A DNA stretch of 64,000 nt from Lentisphaeria bacterium (GTDB lineage Bacteria; Verrucomicrobiota; Lentisphaeria; Victivallales; UBA1829): positions 78,345-142,344 of the forward strand of contig JAFZZR010000099.1 in assembly GCA_017615635.1 (NCBI GenBank), written 5' to 3'. Both the position numbers and the translations under genes were made by a program. Positions 8,543-17,572 of this stretch are shown piece by piece. Within the stretch, counting starts at the first letter, position 1. Every line of letters begins with the position of its first letter. Under the pieces are notes generated by a model. It did not search any database, had not been told where the DNA came from, and saw nothing but the letters and a program-made list of their open reading frames with translations.

Positions 8543-10009
8543 ATGAACAGAATCCAAAAAAACAAAGAAAGCGATCTCATGCAGAAAGAGTCCGGCGGGG
8601 CCCGGGGGCTTGTTTCCGTGCCCGGACTGATCCGCCTCATCTGCACCGGAGCGCTTTTGATCGGATCCGGCATGTATTTCGTGGTGGGAGAAACCATGAT
8701 GCCTGTCCGGTTTGCCGCCGGCAACGGATTCGTCTTTCTGTTTCTTCTGCTGGGTCTGCTCCTCCTCTCCGTCAACCTGTTCTATTTTGCCTGGCAGATC
8801 CTTCTGGCGGGCCGCTATAAGACCTTCGACGATCCCGGCGACGAAGCGCTGCCCACCTGCGCCGTGGTGGTCCCCGCCTTCAACGAGGGACGGCAGGTCG
8901 CTCTGGCGCTGGAAAGTCTTCTGAAAAGCGATTATCCCGCGGACAAGCTGGAGATCATCGCCGTCAACGACGGAAGCCGGGACGACACCTGGCAGTGGAT
9001 GAAGAAGGCGGCGGACGAATCCGGCGGCCGTATCCGCGCCGTCAATCTTCCCGTAAACGGCGGGAAGCGCCGGGCCCTCATGGCAGGGTTTCTCACCACG
9101 AAGGCCGAAGTTCTGGTCACCTTCGACAGCGACTCCATGGCCGTGCCGGACACCATCCGGGCCATTGCCGCCCCCTTTGTGGCGGATCCCACGGTGGGAG
9201 CCACGGCGGGGAACGTCCGCGTGCTGAACCGGGATGCCGGAATGATCCCGAAGATGCTGGATGTCAGCTTTGTATTCGGGTTCGAGTTTCTCCGTTCGGC
9301 GCAGAGCATGGTCCGGAGCGTTCTCTGTACGCCGGGCGCGCTGAGCGCCTACCGCCGTTCCGCCGTCATGCCGTTCCTGAACGAATGGGTCAACGAAAAA
9401 TTCATGGGCCGGCCCTCCAATATCGGAGAAGACCGCGCCATCACGAACATTCTTCTGAGGGAAGGCTGGGGTGTTGTTTTCCAGCGGAACGCCGTCGTTT
9501 ATACGGAGATGCCCGTCACCTACGGCACGCTCTGCCGGATGCTCATACGCTGGGGCCGAAGCAATGTACGGGAAAACATCACCATGTCGAAATTCGCGTT
9601 CAAGAGGATCGATCTTCAGGATGACGATCTGGTCGGCATGCAGATCAATCTGATCGTTCAGTTCTTCTGGATGCTGGCACCCGTGGTCTTTACCGTCTAC
9701 GCCGTCTTCTGCTTCCTCGGCAACGCGATCCCGTTCATCTGCGGCGCGGCTTTCGCCATCGTGTTCTGGGCCACCATGCCCGCATTCATCTATGCGCGGA
9801 GAAGACATAACGCGGCGGATTCCCTCTGGTCCTATGTGTACGGGATCTACAGTTTCCTCACCCTCTTCTGGATCTCGCCCTACTGCGTCTTCACCGTCCG
9901 GAGATCCGGATGGCTTACCCGTCAGACGCCCAAGACGGACGAGGATAAGGTCCTTGCCGGAAACGGAAGCGTCCCCTCCGGCGATCTGCCGAAAGTTTCT
10001 CACGGATGA
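8543..10009 (+). CDS. Membrane-bound processive family 2 glycosyltransferase (hyaluronan/PgaC-type)
   Basis: 488 residues. Two N-terminal membrane helices (about 30-50 and 60-85), a cytosolic GT2 domain, and three or four C-terminal helices. The GT2 domain shows VVPAFNEGRQV, AVNDGSRDDTW, DSDSMAVPDT (metal-binding DxD type), GEDRAITN and IRWGRSNVRE. The last corresponds to the Q/R-x-x-RW motif of processive synthases such as hyaluronan synthase, PgaC and NodC. It therefore probably polymerises and extrudes a beta-linked polysaccharide from a UDP-sugar; which sugar is not readable. The start is the ATG at 8543, preceded by GGAG with a 5-nt spacer; the longer open frame includes the promoter. 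It stands alone, convergent to the amidase gene. Confidence 0.85.
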   Translation: MNRIQKNKESDLMQKESGGARGLVSVPGLIRLICTGALLIGSGMYFVVGETMMPVRFAAGNGFVFLFLLLGLLLLSVNLFYFAWQILLAGRYKTFDDPGDEALPTCAVVVPAFNEGRQVALALESLLKSDYPADKLEIIAVNDGSRDDTWQWMKKAADESGGRIRAVNLPVNGGKRRALMAGFLTTKAEVLVTFDSDSMAVPDTIRAIAAPFVADPTVGATAGNVRVLNRDAGMIPKMLDVSFVFGFEFLRSAQSMVRSVLCTPGALSAYRRSAVMPFLNEWVNEKFMGRPSNIGEDRAITNILLREGWGVVFQRNAVVYTEMPVTYGTLCRMLIRWGRSNVRENITMSKFAFKRIDLQDDDLVGMQINLIVQFFWMLAPVVFTVYAVFCFLGNAIPFICGAAFAIVFWATMPAFIYARRRHNAADSLWSYVYGIYSFLTLFWISPYCVFTVRRSGWLTRQTPKTDEDKVLAGNGSVPSGDLPKVSHG

Positions 10010-10021
10010 ATCATCTTCCCG

Positions 10022-10047
10022 TGCGGCGGATAAAGCGCCGTTTCTGA
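10022..10047 (+). terminator. Weak stem-loop after the GT2 gene
   Basis: CGGCG-GATAAAG-CGCCG followed by TTTCT lies 13 nt after the GT2 stop, in the 57-bp convergent gap to the amidase. The short stem and short T-run make this tentative. Confidence 0.3.
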
Positions 10048-10066
10048 ATTCTGCCGGAAAAGTCCG

Positions 10067-11191
10067 TCAGCGTTTCTGTGTCTTACCGCCCGCGGAAGAC
10101 TGCGTTCCGGAAGCGGCTGCGCCGGTCCCCGCTTTTTTCTCCTCTGCCGGATTCGGCAAAGGTTTCACAGCTTCCGCATACCGCGCCAGTCCGGAGAGGA
10201 TGCCGGCCACGATTTTATTCTGTCTCTCGTTGGAGGCCAGAAGCCGCCCCTCGGAATCATTGGAAAGGAAGCCGCACTCGATAAGGATGGAGGGACAGAC
10301 GGAATTGCGGAGAACAAAGAACCGGGCATGCCGGACTCCGCGGTCCTCGCAGCCCGTGAACTTCAAAAGGGAACGGTGCACGTCGTAGGCCAGGCGGTAG
10401 TTGTTCTGATCGTAGGCATTGCCGGTATAACGGGTGGACTGCGGCGTTTTGTCAGCGGTGGAGCAGGCTCCGGCGGGAGTGACCAGGAAGGTCTCGATGC
10501 CCCGGACGGCGGTGTTCGCGGCGGAGTTGCAGTGAATGGAAATAAAAAGATCCGGCTTGTATTTTTTTGCCATATCCGTACGGTCCTTCAGGGCGGGGAA
10601 GGTATCGCCCGTCCGGGTCATGATCACGCGGAATCCCAGTTTTTCCAGTGCCCGCTTCAGCTTGACGGCAATCAGCAGATTGATCTGCTTCTCCGACTGG
10701 ACAGGACCTTTGGCACCGGGATCCGAGCCGCCGTGTCCGGGATCGATCATAATGGTGCGGATCGTCTGTTTCCGGGAAATGCGGGTCCGGAGAGCGGGAT
10801 CTATCACACGCAGAAAATCCGATTCGGTGATGTAGGGCCGCTTGTCCAGATACAGCACGGGTGCCAGGAAGAAGGTCTTGGTCCCGTTGATGGAACCCTC
10901 CCGTTTCTCGTAGAACATCTCCACCCGGCGCGTAGAGGAATAGAGCACGACGCCCTTCTTTGTATATTGCGAAGTCAGGCCATAAAAATCCGCCACGTCG
11001 AAAAGAAGAACGTAGCGGACTCCCGAATAAAAAATATACCGGATCGGTTTCGCCGCCTTGGTCTCCTGACCCGCCAGTTTCCGCAGCGCCTCCGCCGGAT
11101 CCGCCGATCCGGCTCCGTTTTCCGCACCCGGCAGGGAGAGGACGAGAGAAAGAAGAAGAAGAAGAAAAACGAACCGGGACTTCATCATCAT
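10067..11191 (-). CDS. N-acetylmuramoyl-L-alanine amidase, secreted
   Basis: 374 residues with a typical signal peptide (MMMKSRFVFLLLLLSLVLSL). Residues about 40-140 form an N-terminal region with a copper-amine-oxidase-N-like flavour (YSGVRYVLLFDVADFYGL). The C-terminal half is an Amidase_3 domain: MIDPGHGGSDPGAKG (Zn His), SEKQINL (Zn Glu), ISIHCNSA (Zn His) and ILIECGFLSN (catalytic Glu). It cleaves the bond between MurNAc and the stem peptide during cell separation or turnover. A low-complexity Ala/Gly/Lys tail ends the protein. The ATG at 11191 overlaps the thiD stop as ATGA, so translation is probably coupled. Last gene of the gld-like/thiD run. Confidence 0.93.
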   Translation of the reverse strand: MMMKSRFVFLLLLLSLVLSLPGAENGAGSADPAEALRKLAGQETKAAKPIRYIFYSGVRYVLLFDVADFYGLTSQYTKKGVVLYSSTRRVEMFYEKREGSINGTKTFFLAPVLYLDKRPYITESDFLRVIDPALRTRISRKQTIRTIMIDPGHGGSDPGAKGPVQSEKQINLLIAVKLKRALEKLGFRVIMTRTGDTFPALKDRTDMAKKYKPDLFISIHCNSAANTAVRGIETFLVTPAGACSTADKTPQSTRYTGNAYDQNNYRLAYDVHRSLLKFTGCEDRGVRHARFFVLRNSVCPSILIECGFLSNDSEGRLLASNERQNKIVAGILSGLARYAEAVKPLPNPAEEKKAGTGAAASGTQSSAGGKTQKR

Positions 11192-12048
11192 ATGCTCACC
11201 AGACGTATCTTGTCGGACTCGTCCGCCCCGCAGCGGAAATCCGGCGGCATGGCGGCCACGGGCGGGACACCGGGTTTCGATACAAGAGCGGCGCCGGCCA
11301 GCGATTCGAAGACGAAACGTTTTGCGTACGTCAGGGCGCTTTCCGGGGAGAGGCCCCGGGCCAGTCCGGCGGCCAGAGACGAACTGAAGGTGCATCCGGT
11401 CCCGTGCGCGGCGTGCGGCAGAGTCCGGATCCGCGGAGAAAGCAGGATCATGCCCCTGCCCCCGAAGAAAACGGCGTCCCGGGCTTCGGGATCGTCTTCC
11501 GCATGTCCGCCCTTGAGGACCACGCCGCAATGGAAACGGCTTGCGAGTTCCTTTGCGCCTTCAAGCAGCTCGTCGAAGCTGTTCAGTTTCCGATCCAGCA
11601 GCAGCTCCGCCTCCGGGATATTGGGCGTGATCCAGTCCGCCGCGGGAAGAAGCTCCCCGCAGACCGCCTGAACGGCATCCTGCCGAAGAAGCGGAACACC
11701 GCTGGTGGATACCATGACAGGATCCACGACCACCGGGCAGGTGAACCGTTTCAGTTCGGCCACGACGGTCCGGATCAGTTCGGCGGAAAAGAGCATGCCG
11801 GTTTTGACGGCGCCTACATGGAAAACGGAGGCCACCGCTTCGATCTGAGCTTGAAGAGATTCGGGGGGGAGCGGATCGATCCGGAGCACCCGTGCCGGAT
11901 TCTGCGCCGTTATGGCGGCAATGACCGAACAGCCGAACACGCCTGCGGCGCGAAACGCCCGCAAGTCAGCCTGGATTCCCGCGCCGCCGCCGGAATCGCT
12001 CCCGGCTATGGTCAAAGCAACGGGAAATGAATTCTTTTCCCCGCTCAT
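11188..12048 (-). CDS. thiD: Hydroxymethylpyrimidine (phosphate) kinase
   Basis: 286 residues, ribokinase fold. ThiD phosphorylates HMP and then HMP-P to HMP-PP for thiamine synthesis. Signature motifs: ALTIAGSDSGGGAGIQADL at the N terminus, AVKTGML, VVDPVMVSTSG, TPNIPEAELL, VVLKGGH and the anion-hole/catalytic GTGCTFSSSLAAGLA. It overlaps both neighbours by 4 bp. No other thiamine gene is nearby, so its position in an envelope/ABC operon looks like coupling by chance or by salvage. A TPP riboswitch was not seen at the operon front. Confidence 0.95.
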   Translation of the reverse strand: MSGEKNSFPVALTIAGSDSGGGAGIQADLRAFRAAGVFGCSVIAAITAQNPARVLRIDPLPPESLQAQIEAVASVFHVGAVKTGMLFSAELIRTVVAELKRFTCPVVVDPVMVSTSGVPLLRQDAVQAVCGELLPAADWITPNIPEAELLLDRKLNSFDELLEGAKELASRFHCGVVLKGGHAEDDPEARDAVFFGGRGMILLSPRIRTLPHAAHGTGCTFSSSLAAGLARGLSPESALTYAKRFVFESLAGAALVSKPGVPPVAAMPPDFRCGADESDKIRLVSI

Positions 12049-13205
12049 TTCTCCTTCTCCTTTCCGCCCGCAGCGGCGGGAAGCGGCTGTTCCGGAACTT
12101 CCGCCAGCTGTGCGGGCAGCGCGGGATCCACCACGAAGACGCGCCCGTCAAAAGCCTTCCCCGTCTCCGCCACGCGGAACGCCTGCGCCTGACGGCGCCG
12201 CTCGTAATCCGCGTCGGATTCGCCCGTTGCCCGCGGGAACTGCTCCGGATAGAATTTTTCGGAAAGTCTGGCAGCGCACGTTCCATCGCTCCGCGAAGCG
12301 AAATCGAGGGTACTGACCACGCCGTTTCCGCATACCAGCGTCAGGGAACGGTCGAAATGCAGAGACGCCGCCTCTTCGGCGGGGACCAGTCCGCGGCTGA
12401 ACGGAGCGGAAAGCTGTTCCAGCCGTTTAGCAAGCTCGGGAAACGCCAGAACGGATCCGGCGGGATAGATCAGCATGAACGATCGTGATGCCGGATCCGG
12501 CACAACGATCCAGACAGGGGTCTTTTTATCATCCTGCCCGATCCGCAGGAACTGAATCCGGCGGACTCCGGAAGAGACGGATTCGATACGGAGAGGCTCC
12601 AGCCAGGCGGACACCGCAGGGATGCAGTTTTCGAATACCCGGGAGACCAGAAAGACATGCGCCGTACCGTCCGGATCGTCGGTCCGGAGGTACCGCCCGT
12701 CGTACGACGCCCGTGCGGAAACGGCGTTCAGCTCGTCCTGTTTCCGCACATGAGCCCGGCCCATGAGGATCGAAAGGATCGTTCCTCCGGAGCCGGAAAG
12801 AGTCAGGCGGATCCCGGTGCCGCGTCCCGGCTTCAGGGAGGGATCGGAAGAAAGGTTCAAGCTTCGGAGCATATCTTCGCCGGAAAGGGGGATCTCACGC
12901 AGAGGCACGGTTTTGGAGAGCGAAAGCAAAAGCTCTGTGACAGCCGTCCGCGAGGCGGAAGCATCCCCCGCCTCCGGAATGATCCAGCGGCCGTCCCGGC
13001 TGACCATGGTAAGCACGTCGTTCCCGGCGGAGATCCGGATCTCCGTAACGGATTCCGGCGTAAAGGACGGCCACAGTGCCTCCGCCCGGGTGCCGGACTC
13101 CGCCTTGATCTCCGCCTCGCCGGTCCGGTAGAAGAAAGCGCAGGCCGCCGCCGCGGTGGCGATCAGCAGAATGGCGCTCCGGAAGAAAAAAGTCCTGCGA
13201 TTCAT
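12045..13205 (-). CDS. DUF4340-type membrane-anchored protein
   Basis: 386 residues. A single N-terminal anchor (about residues 8-27) is followed by a long extracytoplasmic beta-rich region. WPSFTPESVTEIRIS...RDGRWIIPE near residues 45-80 is the pattern of DUF4340 proteins, which nearly always accompany GldG-type ABC exporter genes. The role is unknown; it is presumed to be a periplasmic subunit of that system. It overlaps the GldF-GldG fusion gene upstream and thiD downstream by ATGA, so expression is tightly tied to both. Confidence 0.75.
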   Translation of the reverse strand: MNRRTFFFRSAILLIATAAAACAFFYRTGEAEIKAESGTRAEALWPSFTPESVTEIRISAGNDVLTMVSRDGRWIIPEAGDASASRTAVTELLLSLSKTVPLREIPLSGEDMLRSLNLSSDPSLKPGRGTGIRLTLSGSGGTILSILMGRAHVRKQDELNAVSARASYDGRYLRTDDPDGTAHVFLVSRVFENCIPAVSAWLEPLRIESVSSGVRRIQFLRIGQDDKKTPVWIVVPDPASRSFMLIYPAGSVLAFPELAKRLEQLSAPFSRGLVPAEEAASLHFDRSLTLVCGNGVVSTLDFASRSDGTCAARLSEKFYPEQFPRATGESDADYERRRQAQAFRVAETGKAFDGRVFVVDPALPAQLAEVPEQPLPAAAGGKEKEK

Positions 13206-15820
13206 GATTTCCGTCTCCTCCGGATGCCTTTGCGGAAGAGTCCCCAGAGCAGACCGAGGAGAGCTGCCGCCGCAGGCATGATCACGATATTGAGCCGCCG
13301 TGCGTCCGCGCTGATGGCATCCAGTTCCGTTTTGAGCCGTCCGCGGAATTCCTTGATCTCCCGCTTGAATTCCGCCTCGCGGCGCGCATGGGTCAAAAGC
13401 AGTTTCTCCTGCACGGGAGTCAGCTGGACGCGTCCCGGATTGGCCAGCATGGTGCGCCGGATCGTATCCACGGTCCGGGATTCCTTTTCATATTCCCGCA
13501 TCAGGGAAAGAATACCGTCCCGGAACTGGAGTTCCGCCTTCTCGCGAGCCTCACGAATGGCGCGCATGGGCCGGTTCATGGGAACGCGGCTGCGGAGTTC
13601 CGCCAGAGATTCCAGTCCGGCGGCGGCTTCCAGCATATTCTGGAACAGCGTGATATTGTCGCTGCACCGGAGAAGAAGACGCTGCCCGAAATCGTCCTGC
13701 GTCTGAATCACACAGGCATCGTGAAAAAGCATGTCCATATCGAGGAAGAGCCAGACTTCGCCGGTCTTCTTTTCCATGCCGGAAGCGGCTCCGGATTCCG
13801 TCTTCGACGCGGGGAACATGCCGGAAATGTGCCAGGCCAGAGGCAGCGGATCACGCTCCGTGTTTTTGAAGTCCGCAAAAACCTGTTCCTGCCGGGCGGA
13901 AACGGGAACGGTGCAGGCTTTCTTCGAGGTATGCAGAAGAAGCTCGTACGTGAGACCGTCCCGGGGATCCGTCAGCTCCGGAACGCCCGCATAGTTCATC
14001 CAGACCGACAGGAGCCGGGCGGTGCAGTCCGGCAGACGGGCGATCCCCTCCCGGGTGATCCGAAGGGCCGAGGGCACCGTCTGCCGCACGCCGGAGGAAC
14101 CGACGCGGTCCAGCTTGAAAACCAGGTCGGCGGCCATGGATTCGGGATCGTAGGTAAAACCCCACTCGGGCAGAAGTTCGGGAAGATCGGAACGCACCTT
14201 GTCCATCATGGAGTAATCCTTCCGGGCGGACGCCTCGGCGAAGGACGATCTCGGATCCAGAAAAACGAGGGCACGGCCGCCCCGGGCCAGATACTGCCGG
14301 ATGGCATTCTCTCCCCGTTTTCCGATGGAGACGGGATGCACGACGAGCAGCACGTCCACGCCCTCCGGGATCGCAGGCGTATCCAGCGGGATCTCGGCAA
14401 AATCATAATCGCCGGAGACCTCGCGGAAAATGTGCCAGGCAGGGAAGGCGGAAATACCATGCTGCGGTTCGGGCATACGTCCCAGCAGCGGGAATTCGCT
14501 CATCAGCCCGACGACCTTCCGCTTGCGGGCGGAAACGTTGCGGATCTTCCGGATCACGTTGTACTCCAGCAGACTTTCCTCCTGCGGGAACAGGAACGGG
14601 ATCACCTCGTCCTCCGCTCCCCGGGAAACGGCCAGTCCCAGGAAAAAGCCCTCGCCCGTCTGACTGCGGACGGGCCGGACGCCGTCCAGAAGTGCGATCT
14701 CTTCGCCCCGGGCGTCGTTTTCCGGTGCAATCACGGAGAGTTCGATCTTCCCCCCGGACTCGCGGGCCAGCTCGGAAAGAAGCCAGCGGACCCGTTCCCC
14801 GTACTGGCGATAGGAATTCGGCATATCGGCGGATTCGGACGACAGATAGAACCGGATCGATACCTTGTCGGGAAGTTCGCGGACCAGTTTCCGCGAAAGA
14901 TCCGAAATCGAATACGCACGGTCCGACGTGCAGTCGATCCGCGCGTGGAACGATCCGGCCGCATACAGGATGCAGAAGAAACAGTAGAACGCTGCCAGGA
15001 TCCCGCCGGCCAGACGTCCGAGAGATTTCCAGGTCTTCCCGTCCGAAAGCGCGCCCGGGGTCAGAAGACCGGGATTCCCGGCGGCGGAAAAGGAAAGAGC
15101 GCTGCCCGTACAGAACAGGAAAAGGACCGTGATGGAAAGGCAGTAGACGATCTCCGTCGTATCCAGCAGGCCCCGCTGGAATGCCTGATAATGCGGAATG
15201 ATCGAAAGTGCGGCGATGCCGTCTGCAACCGGGCCGGGCAGATATTGCCGGATCAGGACCGCGATCCGGTCCCATCCGGTAAAGACAAGGATCCCGCAGA
15301 GCATCAGGGCAAGCAGGAAGCTGGCCGTCTGGCTCTTCGTGAGCGCGGAACAGAAAGAGGTGACAGAAAGAAAGGCGGAACCGATCATCAGGGCGCCGAA
15401 ATAGCCGCAGAGCACGGCTCCGGTATCCGGACTGCCCAGGCGGTAGACCGTAACAGGCGTGGCCAGCGTGAAAAGAAGAGCTGCCGCCAGCAGGAACATC
15501 CCCGCCAGATATTTTCCTGTGACGAGCTCGGAAATCGTCACCGGATAGGAAAGAGTCAGATCGAATGTTCCGGTCCGCCGCTCTTCCGACCAGAAGGGCA
15601 TGCCCAGCGCCGGGACCAGAAAGAGGAACAGCCAGGGCATCCAGTTGAAGAATCCGCCGAGATCCGCCTGTCCCGAAGCCAGAAGGTCGCTGGCAACAAA
15701 GGTGCAGATCCCGCTCATGACCAGAAAGAGGACCAGGAAAACCCATGCGGCGGGGGAAGCCAGCGAGGCCGAGATCTCCCTCCGCGCCACGGCGGAAATG
15801 CGGAGGAACGAATGTTTCAT
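13202..15820 (-). CDS. GldF-GldG fusion: ABC-2 permease joined to a Gld auxiliary domain
   Basis: 872 residues. Residues about 1-240 are a six-helix ABC-2 permease (PAAWVFLVLFLVMSGICTF, FWSEERRTGTFDLTLSYPV typical of GldF). A further helix near 270-290 leads into the extracytoplasmic GldG/ABC_transp_aux domain: a DRAYSISDLSRKLVREL strand motif, then VDVLLVVHP and ARGGRALVFLDPR about residues 470-520. Coiled-coil-rich sequence (about 740-845) and one C-terminal helix (IVIMPAAAALLGLLWGLF) finish it. In Bacteroidetes GldF and GldG are separate proteins working with ATPase GldA; one fused chain occurs in other phyla. The cargo is unknown. It overlaps the ATPase gene by 4 bp. Confidence 0.88.
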   Translation of the reverse strand: MKHSFLRISAVARREISASLASPAAWVFLVLFLVMSGICTFVASDLLASGQADLGGFFNWMPWLFLFLVPALGMPFWSEERRTGTFDLTLSYPVTISELVTGKYLAGMFLLAAALLFTLATPVTVYRLGSPDTGAVLCGYFGALMIGSAFLSVTSFCSALTKSQTASFLLALMLCGILVFTGWDRIAVLIRQYLPGPVADGIAALSIIPHYQAFQRGLLDTTEIVYCLSITVLFLFCTGSALSFSAAGNPGLLTPGALSDGKTWKSLGRLAGGILAAFYCFFCILYAAGSFHARIDCTSDRAYSISDLSRKLVRELPDKVSIRFYLSSESADMPNSYRQYGERVRWLLSELARESGGKIELSVIAPENDARGEEIALLDGVRPVRSQTGEGFFLGLAVSRGAEDEVIPFLFPQEESLLEYNVIRKIRNVSARKRKVVGLMSEFPLLGRMPEPQHGISAFPAWHIFREVSGDYDFAEIPLDTPAIPEGVDVLLVVHPVSIGKRGENAIRQYLARGGRALVFLDPRSSFAEASARKDYSMMDKVRSDLPELLPEWGFTYDPESMAADLVFKLDRVGSSGVRQTVPSALRITREGIARLPDCTARLLSVWMNYAGVPELTDPRDGLTYELLLHTSKKACTVPVSARQEQVFADFKNTERDPLPLAWHISGMFPASKTESGAASGMEKKTGEVWLFLDMDMLFHDACVIQTQDDFGQRLLLRCSDNITLFQNMLEAAAGLESLAELRSRVPMNRPMRAIREAREKAELQFRDGILSLMREYEKESRTVDTIRRTMLANPGRVQLTPVQEKLLLTHARREAEFKREIKEFRGRLKTELDAISADARRLNIVIMPAAAALLGLLWGLFRKGIRRRRKS

Positions 15821-16548
15821 GTGCGGCCTCCTTCGCCGGTCAGCCGGGCAAAGAGCGCGGACATATCTTCACCGGCCCCGCGGAGAGCCAGGAAATCTTC
15901 GCGAGTTCCTTCAAAAACCTTTTTTCCGGCGCAAAGCAGGAGAACCCGTGTGCAGACGGCCTCCACCTCCTCCAGTATGTGCGTGGAAAGAATGACGGCG
16001 GAGGTACTCCGCAGCGTTTCGATCAGCGCACGGATCTCACGCTTCTGATTCGGATCGAGTCCGTCCGTAGGCTCGTCCAGAATCAGAACCGGCGGCTCGT
16101 GAAGAATCGCCTGCGCCAGCGAAACACGGCGGCGGAATCCCTTGGACAGAGTCTCGATCTCTTTCTCCATGACGGACTCAAGACCGCACCGGGCGGATGC
16201 CAGAGCAATTTTCTCCCGGCGCGCCCGCCGGCCGCCGATCCCGCGCATCCGGGCGGCGTAGTCCAGGAACGAGGAAACCGTCATGGACGGATGAAGAGGC
16301 GCGTTCTCGGGGAGGAATCCGACCTTTTCCCGGGCGGCACGGGGATCTTTGGAAAGATCGATGGAGCAGATGCGTACGGATCCGGAATAGACGGGAAGCA
16401 CGCCGCAGAGCATTTTCATGGTCGTGGTTTTTCCGGCGCCGTTGGGCCCGATGAATCCGAGGACATCCCCCTGTCCGACGCGGAAGGAGAGGCCGTTGAC
16501 CGCCGTATAGAAGCCATACCGCTTGGAAAGATCCTCGACTTCGATCAT
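15817..16548 (-). CDS. ABC transporter ATP-binding protein (GldA/CcmA type)
   Basis: 243 residues. Walker A GPNGAGKTTT, Q-loop region VGFLPENAPL, signature LSKGFRRRVSLAQAI and Walker B VLILDEPTDGLD are complete. The LSKG(F/Y)RQR form and ATG at MIEVEDLSKRYG are typical of ABC-2 exporters such as GldA, NosF and CcmA. It powers the two permeases beside it. The frame also permits a GTG start seven codons earlier (16569); the ATG is preferred because it matches the family N terminus. Confidence 0.92.
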   Translation of the reverse strand: MIEVEDLSKRYGFYTAVNGLSFRVGQGDVLGFIGPNGAGKTTTMKMLCGVLPVYSGSVRICSIDLSKDPRAAREKVGFLPENAPLHPSMTVSSFLDYAARMRGIGGRRARREKIALASARCGLESVMEKEIETLSKGFRRRVSLAQAILHEPPVLILDEPTDGLDPNQKREIRALIETLRSTSAVILSTHILEEVEAVCTRVLLLCAGKKVFEGTREDFLALRGAGEDMSALFARLTGEGGRT

Positions 16549-16572
16549 ATTTTCCGTCAGACTCCGCACAAT

Positions 16573-17541
16573 TCAGCGGCTGTCCTTCGCCAGCTCGTTT
16601 TCCTGAAAAAGAAACACCGCCCAGAAAACCCAGACGACGATCTGAAGCAGAACGTAAAGAACAGCCCACACCACATAGGACCAGGGAATCTTCGTCATGT
16701 TCGTCAGCGCATCGGCCATCCAGAAGAACTGCCAGTTCGGCAGGATCGATCCGAGCAGCCCCGAGAGAACCGAATCCCCAAACCAGGCGTGCAGGAAATA
16801 CTGGGAGACCAGGCCCGTCAGGAAAATGGCCAGGCAGATCAGCAGATTGGAAATGAAATCGAGTTTGACGGCCAGCGCCGTGCTGACAGCCCCCATGACC
16901 CACACCGCCGGGAAGAGCAGAAGCAGAGCCGGCAGCAGCAGTCCCAGAGGAATGGTATCCGCGCCCATCGCATCCTGGCTGAAATGGCGGATGACCGAAA
17001 GCACCACCGTGATCAGGGGAAAGAGCAGAAGCAGAGCGCCCGCGGCATGGGAGGAAAAGGACTTCTGGGAAAGAAAGTTCCGGATCCCGCCGTAGAGGCA
17101 GGCCACTGCGATCGCGGCGAAGTAGGTGTAGAGAGCCGGATCGTCCAGACGGAACTGATCTTTGGCGATCAGCACGGAAATGCAGGTCGCGCAGCTGCAG
17201 ATCACCACGAAGATCGTCAGCGCCGTCAGAATGCCGAGAACCTTCGCCAGAACGAAGGAAACACGGGGAACGGGCTTGGACATAAGAAGAAGCACCGTCC
17301 CGTTCTTCATTTCACGGCTGATGGTATGCCCGGCGCAGAGAACGGCAATGAAAAGCCCGAACAGCATGGTCGTGGCCATGGAACTGTCCACCACGAGCTT
17401 GATCTGTTTGCGGAACACAAACATGGAAAGGCTGGGGAACAATCCGATCAAAACCAGCGCCGAGGCAAGGATCAGAAAAAACACAGGCTCGCGAAGGCAC
17501 TCCTTCAGCGTATTCTTTGCCAGACGGTAAATCGTTTCCAT
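16573..17541 (-). CDS. ABC-2 family permease
   Basis: 322 residues with about six to seven membrane helices. The motif TISREMKNGTVLLLMSKPVPR between helices 2 and 3 is characteristic of NosY-type ABC-2 permeases. It sits 24 bp before the ATPase gene and is the second permease of the locus besides the GldF-GldG fusion, so two distinct exporters may share one ATPase, or both form one hetero-complex. The start at 17541 has AAGGAAGGA upstream. Confidence 0.85.
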   Translation of the reverse strand: METIYRLAKNTLKECLREPVFFLILASALVLIGLFPSLSMFVFRKQIKLVVDSSMATTMLFGLFIAVLCAGHTISREMKNGTVLLLMSKPVPRVSFVLAKVLGILTALTIFVVICSCATCISVLIAKDQFRLDDPALYTYFAAIAVACLYGGIRNFLSQKSFSSHAAGALLLLFPLITVVLSVIRHFSQDAMGADTIPLGLLLPALLLLFPAVWVMGAVSTALAVKLDFISNLLICLAIFLTGLVSQYFLHAWFGDSVLSGLLGSILPNWQFFWMADALTNMTKIPWSYVVWAVLYVLLQIVVWVFWAVFLFQENELAKDSR

Positions 17542-17572
17542 GTATCCTTCCTTTCCGTTTCAGGGACCCGGA

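Noticed and set aside
13388..16048. An 886-codon plus-strand open frame opposite the GldF-GldG fusion gene
   Set aside because: Antisense shadow; no motif and no independent promoter or ribosome site.
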